Under the pieces are notes generated by a model that saw nothing but the letters and a program-made list of their open reading frames with translations, searched no databases and was not told the DNA's origin. 64,000 nt of DNA from an uncultured Atopobiaceae bacterium (lineage in GTDB: Bacteria; Actinomycetota; Coriobacteriia; Coriobacteriales; Atopobiaceae). A program made the position numbers and the translations under genes. The stretch lies in assembly GCA_944320385.1 (NCBI GenBank), contig CALUHH010000001.1:1-64000 (forward strand), in the 5' to 3' direction. Positions 8,983 to 17,476 of this stretch are shown piece by piece. Positions within the stretch are counted from its first letter, which is position 1, and each line of letters opens with the position of its first letter.

Positions 8983-9035
8983 CAGGGAGGTCACGCGTGC
9001 TGGGAAGCCCCTGGCGGCGAGCGGGGCGAGAAAAA

Positions 9036-9370
9036 GGGGCTGTGTCAGAAGTCGATTCTGGTACGGCCCCTCTTCGTTTGCCCCCCGTTCAGAATGTTCG
9101 GTGACCCGGGGCGAGAAGGAGGCGGCCGAGGGCCTACGCCCCCGCCTCCGCCCCCGTCCGGGCGAGGAACATCTTCCGTATGTTGTGGCCCGTCGCGACC
9201 AGCCTCCACTCGAGCTCGACCTTCTCGAGCCCCCTCAGCGTGAACCTGGTGAACCCCAGGTTCCTCTTGATGTCGCCGAACGCGGTCTCCACGTCCACGC
9301 CCCGCCTCTTCCTGAGCGCCGAGCCCCTCTCCGTGTGGAGCAGGGCGCTGGCCCGCCGCCTGTATGAATC
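9036..9370 (-). mobile_element. IS1182-type element remnant
   Basis: GGGGCTGTGTCAGAAGTC at 9036 looks like the terminal repeat of an IS1182-type element. Inside it lies only the C-terminal end of its transposase. The rest is missing, and the second IS3-type element starts directly at 9371. Confidence 0.6.
9134..9370 (-). pseudogene. IS1182-type transposase, C-terminal fragment
   Basis: About 78 codons remain, beginning abruptly at the IS3 junction. The segment RRGVDVETAFGDIKRN followed by HNIRKM is the typical C-terminal catalytic region of IS1182/IS5-group transposases, including the Glu of the DDE triad. The N-terminal domain and both catalytic Asp residues are absent, so it is inactive. 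Confidence 0.75.
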
Positions 9371-9399
9371 TGAATTTACCCCGTTTTCGTTGACACCCT

Positions 9400-10347
9400 C
9401 TACGCCGCCGAAGCGGCTTCCTTCGCGTGCCTCGCCTCGAACTCCTCGGGGCTGAGGTTTCCGAGCGCGGAGTGGATCCGCACCCGGTTGTAGAACGCCT
9501 CGATGTACTCGAAGATCTCGAGCGCCGCCCGCTCCCTGGTCTCGAACGTGCGCGCGTGCACGCACTCGGCCTTTATGAGGCCCATGAGCGACTCCATCGC
9601 CGCGTTGTCCCATGGCGACGATATGGATCCCATCGAGGGCTCGATGCCGGCGTCGCGCATGGTCCTGCCCAGAAGCAGGGAGACGTACTGGCTGCCGTGG
9701 TCGCCATGGTGGATGCAGCCCTTCTCCGGCCGCCGCCTGGCTATGGCCATCTTGAGCGCGTCGTCGGCCAGGTCGGCCGTCATCCGGGGCGACATGGACC
9801 ATCCCACGACCATGCGGGACCATATGTCCATGACGACCGCTAGGTACAGCCAGCCCTGGTGGGTCCTGACGTAGGTGATGTCGGCGAACCAGGCCCTGTT
9901 GGGCCCGTCGGCGCCGAACTCGCGCCTCACCAGGTCGGGCGCCGAGTTGGCCTGCGGCGCTGCCTGCTTGGCCTCGCCCTTGGGGCGCTTGGCGCAGCCG
10001 CGCGTCGTGCCGGCCCATCCGTTCTCGCGCATGATGCGCGCCACGCGCTTGCGCGACGTGCGCTCTCCGCGCCGGCGCAGCTCCGCGAAGACCTTCGGGG
10101 CGCCGTAGACCCCGCGGCTCGCCTCGTGGACCTCCGCTATCATCGACGCGAGCTCGGCGTCGCGCCGCTCGCGCGCGCTCGGCGGCCTCTTTCTCCACGC
10201 GTAGTAGCCCTGCCTGGTCACCCCGAGCGCCGAGCACATCTCGGAAACGGCCCAGGTCCCCTCGTTGGCCAGTACGAACTCGAACTTCGCCCTCTCCGCC
10301 TGGGCCCCTACAGCTGCCTGCTGGCGAAGAAGGCGCTCGCTTTTAAA
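9400..10347 (-). CDS. IS3 transposase OrfB (DDE domain, made by -1 frameshift)
   Basis: This is the catalytic half of the element. It contains the HTH_21 segment with SRGVYGAPKVFAEL, then the rve core with D in WFADITYV, D in HHGDHGSQYVS and E in NAAMESLMGLIKAE, and ends in the RIHSALGNLSPEEFE motif usual for IS150/IS3 members. The coordinate given for its beginning is the slippery site, because no in-frame start with a ribosome-binding site is seen. The OrfAB fusion is the expected active transposase. Confidence 0.87.
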   Translation of the reverse strand, partial: FKSERLLRQQAAVGAQAERAKFEFVLANEGTWAVSEMCSALGVTRQGYYAWRKRPPSARERRDAELASMIAEVHEASRGVYGAPKVFAELRRRGERTSRKRVARIMRENGWAGTTRGCAKRPKGEAKQAAPQANSAPDLVRREFGADGPNRAWFADITYVRTHQGWLYLAVVMDIWSRMVVGWSMSPRMTADLADDALKMAIARRRPEKGCIHHGDHGSQYVSLLLGRTMRDAGIEPSMGSISSPWDNAAMESLMGLIKAECVHARTFETRERAALEIFEYIEAFYNRVRIHSALGNLSPEEFEARHAKEAASAA

Positions 10348-10595
10348 AGTATCTCGTTCTCCCTCCTCAGCCTCTCGTTCTCGCGCCTGAGCCGCCTCAG
10401 GTCCTCGGCCATCTGGAAGGGGTTCGCCTCGGCGTCGGGCGCCGTAGCGGACGCGCGCCTGACCCAGTCGGCGAGGCTCGAGGGGTCGACGCCTATCTCG
10501 CGGGCGACCTCCGCGTAGGTGGCCCCCCTCTCGTTGTAGAGCTGCACGGCGCGCCGCTTGAACTCCGCCGTGTACTTCGGGCACGGTTTCCCCAT
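10308..10595 (-). CDS. IS3 transposase OrfA (HTH and leucine-zipper protein)
   Basis: 95 residues. The HTH_Tnp_1 domain (YTAEFKRRAVQLY to GVDPSSLADWVRR) is followed by a coiled coil of Leu/Arg/Glu heptads (RRLRRENERLRRENEILLK). It binds the IS ends and multimerises. The ATG follows GGAGG at good spacing. The frame ends with TAG at 10308, 30 bases past the slippery heptamer. Confidence 0.9.
   Translation of the reverse strand: MGKPCPKYTAEFKRRAVQLYNERGATYAEVAREIGVDPSSLADWVRRASATAPDAEANPFQMAEDLRRLRRENERLRRENEILLKASAFFASRQL
10341..10347 (-). promoter_or_regulatory. Programmed -1 frameshift heptamer TTTAAAA
   Basis: On the minus strand the OrfA frame reads CTT TTA AAA GCG, giving a canonical X XXY YYZ heptamer T TTA AAA. 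A shift back by one base enters the OrfB frame exactly. A GC-rich stretch downstream could form the stimulatory structure. Confidence 0.8.
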
Positions 10596-10672
10596 GATTC
10601 GCCTCCGTTCCTCCGCAACGGCAATGGTGCCGAAACGGGACTCGATCTGTCAACGGATTCGGGGCAGATTCA

Positions 10673-10738
10673 CCAGCCCCGGGACGTCGACCGCGAGGAC
10701 TCTTTCGTCGTTGTGCCCCGCCGCTTCGGCGTGGGCTG
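10673..10738 (+). pseudogene. Possible 3' remnant of a gene cut by the IS3 element
   Basis: Directly after the IS end, one plus-strand frame reads PRDVDREDSFVVVPRRFGVG and stops at TGA. It is short and unidentified, and is given only because it abuts the IS and is followed two bases later by another ATG. Confidence 0.2.
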
Positions 10739-10742
10739 AACC

Positions 10743-10838
10743 ATGAACTAGAGCAACCCCAAGTCGTAGGGACTCGTCGCGCTGCTCGCCGCGACGGTCG
10801 CGGCGTTCGTCGCGGTGGTCGAGGTCCTGCTTAGGTAG
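10743..10838 (+). pseudogene. Small membrane peptide frame with two in-frame TAG codons
   Basis: Starting at ATG 10743 the frame reads MN, TAG, SNPKS, TAG, then GLVALLAATVAAFVAVVEVLLR and a final TAG (written here in parts of one 32-codon frame). The last part is a convincing transmembrane helix with a basic end. The two internal amber codons make it a decayed small gene unless they are read through. A strong terminator follows at 10921. No ribosome-binding site is evident. Confidence 0.25.
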
Positions 10839-10920
10839 GGAGGGCGGCCAGCTCGTCAGCTCAGGAGGCCTGACTCCCCCTAGGCGGCCGCCGCCCCAGC
10901 GCCCCAGCCCATTGGAAAGC

Positions 10921-10957
10921 GCAGCGCCCCGTGGGTTTGTTCCCCAAGGGGCGCTGC
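10921..10957 (+). terminator. Strong intrinsic terminator
   Basis: GCAGCGCCCC (10921-10930) pairs with GGGGCGCTGC (10948-10957), with extra TGGG/CCCA pairing in the loop and CATTTTGG following. Its orientation suits transcription from the decayed frame or the IS region towards the right. Confidence 0.75.
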
Positions 10958-11100
10958 CATTTTGGTAGGCCGGACAGACGATGTTTAATTCCGCTCAAGG
11001 CAGTTCATCGCTTGGCCCGAGGGAGGCTGGCGGCGGTGAGAGAAGCCGCCCGTGGGGACTGTTCGTCTGGACGCCCCCGCCCGCCATTCGCCCCCTGACC

Positions 11101-12882
11101 TTAGCGTCCTCCCCTGCCGCCGACACTCCAGCCGAGGCTCTCGGCCTGGATGCGAACGAGACGGGCGTAGAGGCCGTCCGCGGCCATGAGCTCGGCGTGG
11201 GTGCCCTGCTCGGCCACGCGTCCGTCGTCCAGCACCACGATGCGGTCGGCGCCTGCAACGGTGCGCAGGCGGTGCGCGATCACGAGCACCGTTTTGCCGG
11301 TACAAAGCCTGCTCACGGCATCCTGCACGAGCGTCTCGTTCTCGGGGTCGAGCGAGCTCGTCGCCTCGTCGAGAAGCACGATCGGCGCGTCCTTGAGCAG
11401 GGCCCGGGCGATGGAGACGCGCTGGCGCTCGCCGCCGGAGAGCCTGGCACCGTTCTCGCCGAGGCGCGTGCCCCAGCCCTCCGGCAGCCGCCCCACGAAC
11501 TCCTCGCAGTGGGCGGCGCGGGCCGCGGCGCGCACCTCCTCGTCGGTGGCGCCGGCGCGCCCCATGCGGATGTTCTCCATGACCGTGTCATCAAAGAGGG
11601 TCACGTCCTGGAAGACCACCGAGACGTTGCCGAGCCACGACTCCTCGTCGAGCGTCGCGAGGTCGACCCCGCCCGCCGAGACCGAGCCGGACGCGGGCGA
11701 GAAGAACCGCGCGACGAGCTTGGCCACCGTTGACTTGCCCGACCCGGAGGGGCCCACGAGCGCCGTCACGGTACCCGGCTCCATGCGGAGGGAGACGCCG
11801 CGCAACACCTCGTCACCGCCCTCGACATACGAGAAGCGCACGTCCGCAAGCTCGACGCCCTTCTCGCCCAGCCCTGCGGCGTCACCCGAACCCGTCGCGA
11901 CCGGCTCGTCGGCGAGCGCCCTGAGGCGCGCCGCGCGCCCCGAGAGCTGGAGGAGGTTCGGCAGCTGGGAGAGGATCGAGGTGATGGGCCCATACACACG
12001 TGAGGCGATGAGCAGGAACATAAGGAGGGTCAGGAAGTCGACCTCACCCGCCGCGAGCAGCGCCGTGCCGACGAAGACCGTGAGGCCCACGCCCGCCTGG
12101 AGCACCGTCGTGGCCGCCGAGACGCACGCGTCCACGGAGAGCTCCACCCTCATCGCGATGTCGCGCAGGGTCTGGAGCGCGGCGCGCATGGGCGCGGACT
12201 GCGCGCCCACCTGCCGGCACGCGCGGATGTCCCGGATGCCCCCGACGTAGTCCATGAGGCGCGCGGACGCCTCCAGGCGCGCGCCGGTCTGACGCTCGAA
12301 GAGCCGCCTTTCGTGTCCGCGCGCGGCGAGCACGATGACGAGCGCCGCCGGCAGCGTCGAGAACACGCAGAGCGCGAGGCGCCATTCGAAAAAGGCGAGC
12401 ATGACGCACACGACCGCCGTGGAGACGCAACTCGCCACAAGCTGCGGGATGGTGCTCGACATGAGCGACTCGCGGCTGGAAACGTCCCCCATGAGGTTCT
12501 CGGTGAGCTCGGAGAGGTCGCGTTGGTTGAAGAAGGACATGGGGAGCCGCCGCAGGTGCTCGGCGAGGCCCATGCGCGTGGCCTCGGTCTCGCGGTACGC
12601 CGTCACGTACGTGCGCCGATAGTCGTTGCGCGCGCAGAGGAACACGACGACGAGGCCTGCGACGCCCGCGGCGAAGAGGCCCCAGAGCGCCCGCCAGTCG
12701 ACGTCCTCCCCCGTGAGCCGCATGAGCACCACCCCGAATGCCATGACCGTGATGGCGAAGGGCACCATGAGGGCGAGGTTGGTGAGGGTGCACGCCGCGA
12801 TGGCGCGCTTGAGGCCGCGGTAGCCCCGGTCCGTGAGTGCTAGTGCGCGCTGGAGGCGCGGAATCCTGCTCGGGGCAGCCAT
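11101..12882 (-). CDS. ABC transporter, fused permease-ATPase (second subunit, YbtQ-like)
   Basis: 593 residues: six membrane helices (about 20-320) followed by an ATPase domain with Walker A GPSGSGKST, the LSGGERQR signature and Walker B IVLLDEATSS. It abuts the upstream partner gene: the TAG of that gene is directly followed by this ATG, so the two should be translated together as a heterodimer. A pair of fused ABC subunits beside an AraC regulator is the arrangement of YbtP/YbtQ-type siderophore uptake systems, which use an exporter fold for import. The substrate cannot be told from sequence. A weak stem (GGCGGC/GCCGCC, 11029-11050) lies after the stop. Confidence 0.85.
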   Translation of the reverse strand: MAAPSRIPRLQRALALTDRGYRGLKRAIAACTLTNLALMVPFAITVMAFGVVLMRLTGEDVDWRALWGLFAAGVAGLVVVFLCARNDYRRTYVTAYRETEATRMGLAEHLRRLPMSFFNQRDLSELTENLMGDVSSRESLMSSTIPQLVASCVSTAVVCVMLAFFEWRLALCVFSTLPAALVIVLAARGHERRLFERQTGARLEASARLMDYVGGIRDIRACRQVGAQSAPMRAALQTLRDIAMRVELSVDACVSAATTVLQAGVGLTVFVGTALLAAGEVDFLTLLMFLLIASRVYGPITSILSQLPNLLQLSGRAARLRALADEPVATGSGDAAGLGEKGVELADVRFSYVEGGDEVLRGVSLRMEPGTVTALVGPSGSGKSTVAKLVARFFSPASGSVSAGGVDLATLDEESWLGNVSVVFQDVTLFDDTVMENIRMGRAGATDEEVRAAARAAHCEEFVGRLPEGWGTRLGENGARLSGGERQRVSIARALLKDAPIVLLDEATSSLDPENETLVQDAVSRLCTGKTVLVIAHRLRTVAGADRIVVLDDGRVAEQGTHAELMAADGLYARLVRIQAESLGWSVGGRGGR

Positions 12883-14736
12883 CTAGGCCACCTCCCTTCC
12901 GTTCGGCGCTTCCGACCCGATGCCCCACGAGAGGGCCTGCGTGTAGCGCGCCCACATGCGCGCGTATGTGCCGCGTGCGGCGAGGAGCTCCTCGTGCCGG
13001 CCGCGCTCCACCACGCGCCCTCCGTCCACGACCGCGATCTGGTCCGCGCCGACCACGGTGGAGAGCCGGTGCGCGATCATGATCGCGGTCCTGCCCGCCA
13101 TGAGGCGCTCGAACGCCTTCTGGATGAGGTGCTCGTTTTCCGGGTCCGAGAACGCCGTGGCCTCGTCGAGCACCACGATGGGCCGGTCGGCGAGGATGGC
13201 GCGGGCGATGGAGACGCGCTGCGCCTCGCCGCCGGAGAGGTGCACGCCCTCGCTGCCGTAGACGGTGTCGTATCCCTGCGGCAGCGCGCGGATGAAGGCG
13301 TCGGCCTGCGCGGCGCGCGCCGCCTCGACGACCTCCTCGCGCGTGGCGTCTGGACGGGCCATGCGGATGTTCTCGAGCATGCTCGCCCGGAAGAGGTGCA
13401 CGTCCTGGAAGACGAGACTCACGCATCCCATGAGCTCATCAGGGTCGATGTCGCGCACGTCGACGCCGCCGATGCGCACCGCGCCCGCCGAGACGTCCCA
13501 GAAGCGCGCCACGAGGCTCGCCACGGTGGACTTTCCGGCGCCCGACGGCCCGACGAGGGCGCAGGTGGTGCCCTCCGGCACGGAGAGGCTCACGCCGTCG
13601 AGGGCGAGCGGGGCGTCCTTCTCGCCCTCCGCCCCATACGAGAACGACACGCCGTCGAGCTCCACGTCGAAGCGCTCCGGCACGCGCGCGGACCCGGGCG
13701 CCGGCGCAGGGAGCACCGGGATGTCGAGCACCTCGTCGATGCGCGAGAGGTGGGAGGAGATGATCATGCTGTCCTCCGAGATGTACATCATCTTGTTGAG
13801 CGCGCCGGCGATGGAGGGCACGAACAGGAGGTAGAAGATGAAGTCGAGCGCGAACGGGCGGAACGCGCCGCCCGTGAGCCCCGCGCCGAGGGCGATCCCC
13901 ACCGGCAGGACGAACAGGTAGGCGTTGTTGATGATGGCAGTGAAGGCAGGCATGAGGCTCTGCCAGAAGAGCGCCACGTCGAGCGCGAGGTCCGTGTAGG
14001 CGCGCACCGCCGCGGACAGGCGCCCGAACGACTCCGCCGTCTGGCCGAACGTCTTCACGACGGGCATGCCGCGCACGTACTCCACCGTGGCGTTCGTCAT
14101 GCGCTCCTGATTGACCAGGTGGCGCCGCATCTTGTCCGTGATGGCCTTGTTGGAGAAGCCCGCCGCCTCGACGCCGAACGCCGCGACCACGCATGCCACC
14201 GCCGCCAGGCCGAAGCGCCAGTCGAAGACGAAGAGCAGCACCACGATCGCAACCGGCGCCGTGAACGCCGCCGCCATGTCGGGCAGCGAGTGGGCGAGGA
14301 ACCCCTCGATAGCGCCGATGCTCTCGTCCATGACCTTCCCGACGCGCCCCGCGCCAAGCGCCTCGAGCCGCCCCAGCGGGATGCGCCCCAGGTGCTCGAC
14401 GATCTGAAGCTTGAGGTTGTACTCGGCGTCGAAGGCCGACGAGTGCGCGCAGAGAAGCGCCGCGAGGTAGAGTCCGATGTTGCCCGCCACACCCCCGAGG
14501 GCCATCCAACCGAGCCCCGCCATGCGAGCCGCGTCGAGCGCGGCGAAGTCGGGGTAGACCGCGACGACATCCGCCACCACGAGGTAGACCGCGATAAACG
14601 GCACGAACGAGCACATCGACGATAACGCTGAGAGCACCATGGAGAGGTAGATGAGCCACCTCCCGCCGCCGGTGAAGCCGATGACGCGGGCGGCCCAGGA
14701 CTCCTCCTTGCCCGCGCCCCCCTTTCGCTTGACCAT
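12883..14736 (-). CDS. ABC transporter, fused permease-ATPase (first subunit, YbtP-like)
   Basis: 617 residues. The N-terminal membrane domain has about six helices; the ATPase domain carries Walker A GPSGAGKST, a Q-loop in SLVFQDVHLFR, signature LSGGEAQR and Walker B IVVLDEATAFSDPENE. Having AF rather than SS after DEAT is usual in the YbtP/IrtA group. The ATG at 14736 follows AAAGGGGG; longer upstream frames run into the divergent regulator and are not used. It is first in a two-gene operon and is divergent from the AraC gene, whose product is the likely activator. Confidence 0.85.
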   Translation of the reverse strand: MVKRKGGAGKEESWAARVIGFTGGGRWLIYLSMVLSALSSMCSFVPFIAVYLVVADVVAVYPDFAALDAARMAGLGWMALGGVAGNIGLYLAALLCAHSSAFDAEYNLKLQIVEHLGRIPLGRLEALGAGRVGKVMDESIGAIEGFLAHSLPDMAAAFTAPVAIVVLLFVFDWRFGLAAVACVVAAFGVEAAGFSNKAITDKMRRHLVNQERMTNATVEYVRGMPVVKTFGQTAESFGRLSAAVRAYTDLALDVALFWQSLMPAFTAIINNAYLFVLPVGIALGAGLTGGAFRPFALDFIFYLLFVPSIAGALNKMMYISEDSMIISSHLSRIDEVLDIPVLPAPAPGSARVPERFDVELDGVSFSYGAEGEKDAPLALDGVSLSVPEGTTCALVGPSGAGKSTVASLVARFWDVSAGAVRIGGVDVRDIDPDELMGCVSLVFQDVHLFRASMLENIRMARPDATREEVVEAARAAQADAFIRALPQGYDTVYGSEGVHLSGGEAQRVSIARAILADRPIVVLDEATAFSDPENEHLIQKAFERLMAGRTAIMIAHRLSTVVGADQIAVVDGGRVVERGRHEELLAARGTYARMWARYTQALSWGIGSEAPNGREVA

Positions 14737-14788
14737 GAGGCCCCCTTTCCGCCGCGACCGCGCGGATAGCCCAATGCGGGCGCGGCAA

Positions 14789-14817
14789 GTTAGACTAGAC
14801 TTACTGTTATTCTGCAA
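14789..14817 (-). promoter_or_regulatory. Candidate promoter of the ABC pair
   Basis: On the minus strand, TTGCAG (14812-14817) and TCTAAC (14789-14794) are separated by 17 bases. A short direct repeat TAGAC TAGAC overlaps the -10 and could be part of an AraC-type binding site. The whole divergent spacer is only about 105 bases, so both directions probably share control. Confidence 0.35.
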
Positions 14818-14842
14818 CCGCGGAAAGGAAGGGCGTGCGAGC

Positions 14843-15829
14843 ATGGGGGAAACGACCGACCCGAGAGGCGCGCGACCAAACGAAGAGTCCCGGCTCTTCC
14901 AGGCGGAGGAACTCGAGCGCATGGGGCTCCTGCCCGCAGGCGACGACCGGGGCGCCGGCGAGCTGTTCGTTGGCGACGGCGTGCGCGCCGAGGGCTGGTA
15001 CCGCGCCTGGGCGGGCGACGGCCTCACGGTGGTCACCTGCGACTTCACCATCCTCGTCGACACGCTCTTCGCCATAGACACGCGCCGCTACCTCACAGTG
15101 AGGGACCCGGCGCCGGAGGCGGGCGGAGACGCGGCCGCATCCGGCCCTGCGGCGATCGCCTACATCGAGACGCGGGAGGGGTGGGTCAGCACGCCCGTGC
15201 CGGCCGGCTCCCACTTCGCCTACGCGGAGGTCGAGTACTTCGAGGAAGCGCTCCGCGATGCGTTCTCCGAACTCGGGTGGGGTCCCATCGGCGAGGTCTC
15301 ATCGCTTCTCGCCGACATGAGCCATAGCGTTGGCTGGGCCCCCGGGGTCCTCTCCGCCCTTGACGAAATCTCTGGCGTCGACCCGGCGGTGCCAGGAGCG
15401 GCGCTCGTCTACGAGGGCGCGGCAAAGGTGCTGCTCGGCTCACTCGTCGGAACCGTGGCCGCCTCCCTGCCGGAGAGCCGTGACGACCGGGTTGGCGTAC
15501 TTGCCGCCATCGAGCTCGCGAACACGCGATGGCGGGAGGGCGCGAGCCAGGAGGAGGCCGCCTCCGCGGCGGGCATGGGGCTCACGAAGTTCAAGCGGCT
15601 GTTCCGACAGACGACCGGGAGCACGTGGAGTGCCTACCTTACCGCACGGCGCATGCGCGAGGCGAGGGTGCTGCTCGCATCCGGGAAGGCGGTTGCCGAG
15701 ACGGCGAGGAAGGTCGGCTACCGCTCCCCCACGAGCTTCTCAGCAGCGTTCTCAAGGGCGTATGGGATGAGCCCACAGCTGTTCAAAGAGACCGTAAGCA
15801 CGCGGTTTCTGGATGTTGCTGCGGAATGA
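14843..15829 (+). CDS. AraC-family transcriptional regulator
   Basis: 328 residues. The C-terminal 100 residues are an AraC/XylS double HTH (ASQEEAASAAGMGLTKFKRLFRQ, in pieces, then RKVGYRSPTSFSAAFSRAYGMSPQLFK). The N-terminal part is an effector domain resembling YbtA/PchR-type regulators. The ATG at 14843 follows AAGGAAGGG. Being divergent from an ABC pair of the YbtP/Q type suggests it activates that operon in response to an iron chelate or other transported ligand, by analogy only. Confidence 0.85.
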   Translation: MGETTDPRGARPNEESRLFQAEELERMGLLPAGDDRGAGELFVGDGVRAEGWYRAWAGDGLTVVTCDFTILVDTLFAIDTRRYLTVRDPAPEAGGDAAASGPAAIAYIETREGWVSTPVPAGSHFAYAEVEYFEEALRDAFSELGWGPIGEVSSLLADMSHSVGWAPGVLSALDEISGVDPAVPGAALVYEGAAKVLLGSLVGTVAASLPESRDDRVGVLAAIELANTRWREGASQEEAASAAGMGLTKFKRLFRQTTGSTWSAYLTARRMREARVLLASGKAVAETARKVGYRSPTSFSAAFSRAYGMSPQLFKETVSTRFLDVAAE

Positions 15830-16005
15830 CGCATGCTCGCGCACTCACGACCAATAAAGCACCGGCGATGGTCAGTAAGCTCACGACGCCGCTTTTCGAG
15901 CTCGAAACGGGCTTTGCCTTCAGGTCAAGGATGTCCCGTTTGATAAAAAACTCTGTTCGCCTCTGCGCAGCATACCTGTCTAGCATGCACTTCAATGGTT
16001 TCTTC

Positions 16006-17454
16006 CTACCGAACCTGAGCATACAGGCGCTCAGTATCCACTAGGAGCCAGTTACCTTCTGTCTCGAGCTTCTTCCGCGTTGCGGGCGCGATGTCATGCT
16101 TGGTGAACAGCGCAAGCCACGTATCTCGGTAACTGCCAAGCAGCGCTGCGCGTCGACGCAGCTTTGCCACCTCATCACTTTCGTTGAAGGAATTCCTCCA
16201 CTTGCACTCCCCGATCAGAAGCGACGAGCGGATGCGACTGTCAGCAACAACATCGATATCCTCCTGTTGCTTCGTTGTTGGGTTGGCCCCCCACCACCGT
16301 CCAAACCGGAGCGGAACAAACGGAAGATGTTCCTCCCTCGCCTGTGACACAACCCATTGCAGGCACATCTCCTCGAACCATAACCCAACGTACGCGTTGA
16401 GCTCCTCTCCGCCAAGGACCTCCCGAGAAATCGGCGCGCCCGCGTCAAGCTCGATGGCGTCGGCATATGGAGCGACAAAGCGATACCAAAACGCAAAGCT
16501 GGGCTCGTGAAGAGCATAGATTCCCTTGCGCGACGTTTTGGGATTCTCCCCAAACGGAACAACCTTCTTCACCAGGTGCAGCTGAGAAAGCGTTCCGAGA
16601 TACTTGCCCACCGCCGTGCGATTCTCTCCAATGCGGTCGGCAATCGCCTGAGGACGATTCGCGCCGCACGCCACGGCGTCCAGAATCGAGCTGTACAGAG
16701 CGGGCTCTCGGAGCTCTTGGCGCAGCAGCATGAGAGGCTCTTCGTAAAGAAGCCCCTCTTTTGAGAAGAAAAGGTTAGCGATGTTCTCCTCGAATGTCAG
16801 CCCCTCGTCAATCCCTGCGAGGTAGTGCGGTGTGCCCCCAACGCACGCATAGTATCTCACCAGGTCCTCGAGGGACGAATTAGGGAGCATGCGTGCCGCA
16901 TCAGCATAATCGAACGGGGCGAGATGGATTTGTGCTGTGCGCCGCCCGAACAAGGGGTTCTTTGCACCCATGCCGCCTCTGGAATCGGACGCCTCCCCCA
17001 TCACACGCTCTTCCATAAACCCCTGGTTGCTCCCCGTGAGAATGAGGAAGATGTTCGTCTTCGAAAACAAATGGTCGATGACAACCTGCAATGCCGATAT
17101 GAGCCCTTCGTTCTTTGATGCGGCATAGGGGAACTCGTCAAACACAAAGATGAGATGGGTGTCGCCCGCCTGTCGGGCAACAAAGGCAAGGGCTTCCTCC
17201 CATGAGGGAAATGCTCCCGTACTCACGGGAAAGCTCGCCCACTCGTAGATTTTCCGCGAGAAGTCACGCAGGTTCAGCGCATCGCTTTGAATCTTCGCCG
17301 TGAAAGAAAGCGTCGGCTTACCCTGGGCGAAGGCAGCCGCAAGCGTTGTCTTGCCCACACGGCGGCGACCGTAGAGGACTACCATTTGGAACGACCCCTG
17401 TTGATAGAGCCGCTCGAGCTCTTCAAGCTCGCGCGCTCGCCCAACGAACTTCAT
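16006..17454 (-). CDS. ATPase-wHTH-nuclease protein (archaeal-type ATPase with DUF234-like C-terminus)
   Basis: 482 residues in three parts. The P-loop ATPase has Walker A YGRRRVGKTTL (about 26-36), Walker B LIFVFDEFPYA (about 105-115) and the sensor LILTGSNQG. A winged-helix segment follows (about 285-345, NRPQAIADRIGENRTAVGKYL). The C-terminal region shows a PD-(D/E)XK-like pattern, ID of EDIDVVA and E-C-K of LLIGECKW. This is the layout of the widespread archaeal ATPase/DUF234 family, of unclear function and often mobile. The gene is less GC-rich than its neighbours and stands alone. The ATG follows GGGAGGGG. Its promoter is buried in a 33-bp palindrome, which the internal winged helix might bind. 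Confidence 0.82.
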   Translation of the reverse strand: MKFVGRARELEELERLYQQGSFQMVVLYGRRRVGKTTLAAAFAQGKPTLSFTAKIQSDALNLRDFSRKIYEWASFPVSTGAFPSWEEALAFVARQAGDTHLIFVFDEFPYAASKNEGLISALQVVIDHLFSKTNIFLILTGSNQGFMEERVMGEASDSRGGMGAKNPLFGRRTAQIHLAPFDYADAARMLPNSSLEDLVRYYACVGGTPHYLAGIDEGLTFEENIANLFFSKEGLLYEEPLMLLRQELREPALYSSILDAVACGANRPQAIADRIGENRTAVGKYLGTLSQLHLVKKVVPFGENPKTSRKGIYALHEPSFAFWYRFVAPYADAIELDAGAPISREVLGGEELNAYVGLWFEEMCLQWVVSQAREEHLPFVPLRFGRWWGANPTTKQQEDIDVVADSRIRSSLLIGECKWRNSFNESDEVAKLRRRAALLGSYRDTWLALFTKHDIAPATRKKLETEGNWLLVDTERLYAQVR

Positions 17455-17476
17455 GATGCCCCTCCCTAGTACAATT

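Larger units (their letters stand above)
9371..10672 (-). mobile_element. IS3-family insertion sequence with frameshifted OrfA/OrfB
   Basis: The ends form a 25-base imperfect inverted repeat, matching at 20 positions, starting TGAAT and ending CGTTGACA (9371-9395 and 10648-10672), with the usual TG...CA termini. Length is 1302 bases. OrfA and OrfB lie on the minus strand in frames related by a -1 shift. The flanking bases do not show a 3-4 base duplication, so the left and right neighbours may have been brought together by recombination. Confidence 0.88.

Noticed and set aside
15783..16022. A 79-codon minus-strand frame with a hydrophobic segment after the AraC gene
   Set aside because: It overlaps the AraC 3' end, has no clear ribosome-binding site and no recognisable product. 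A real small membrane protein is possible but unsupported.
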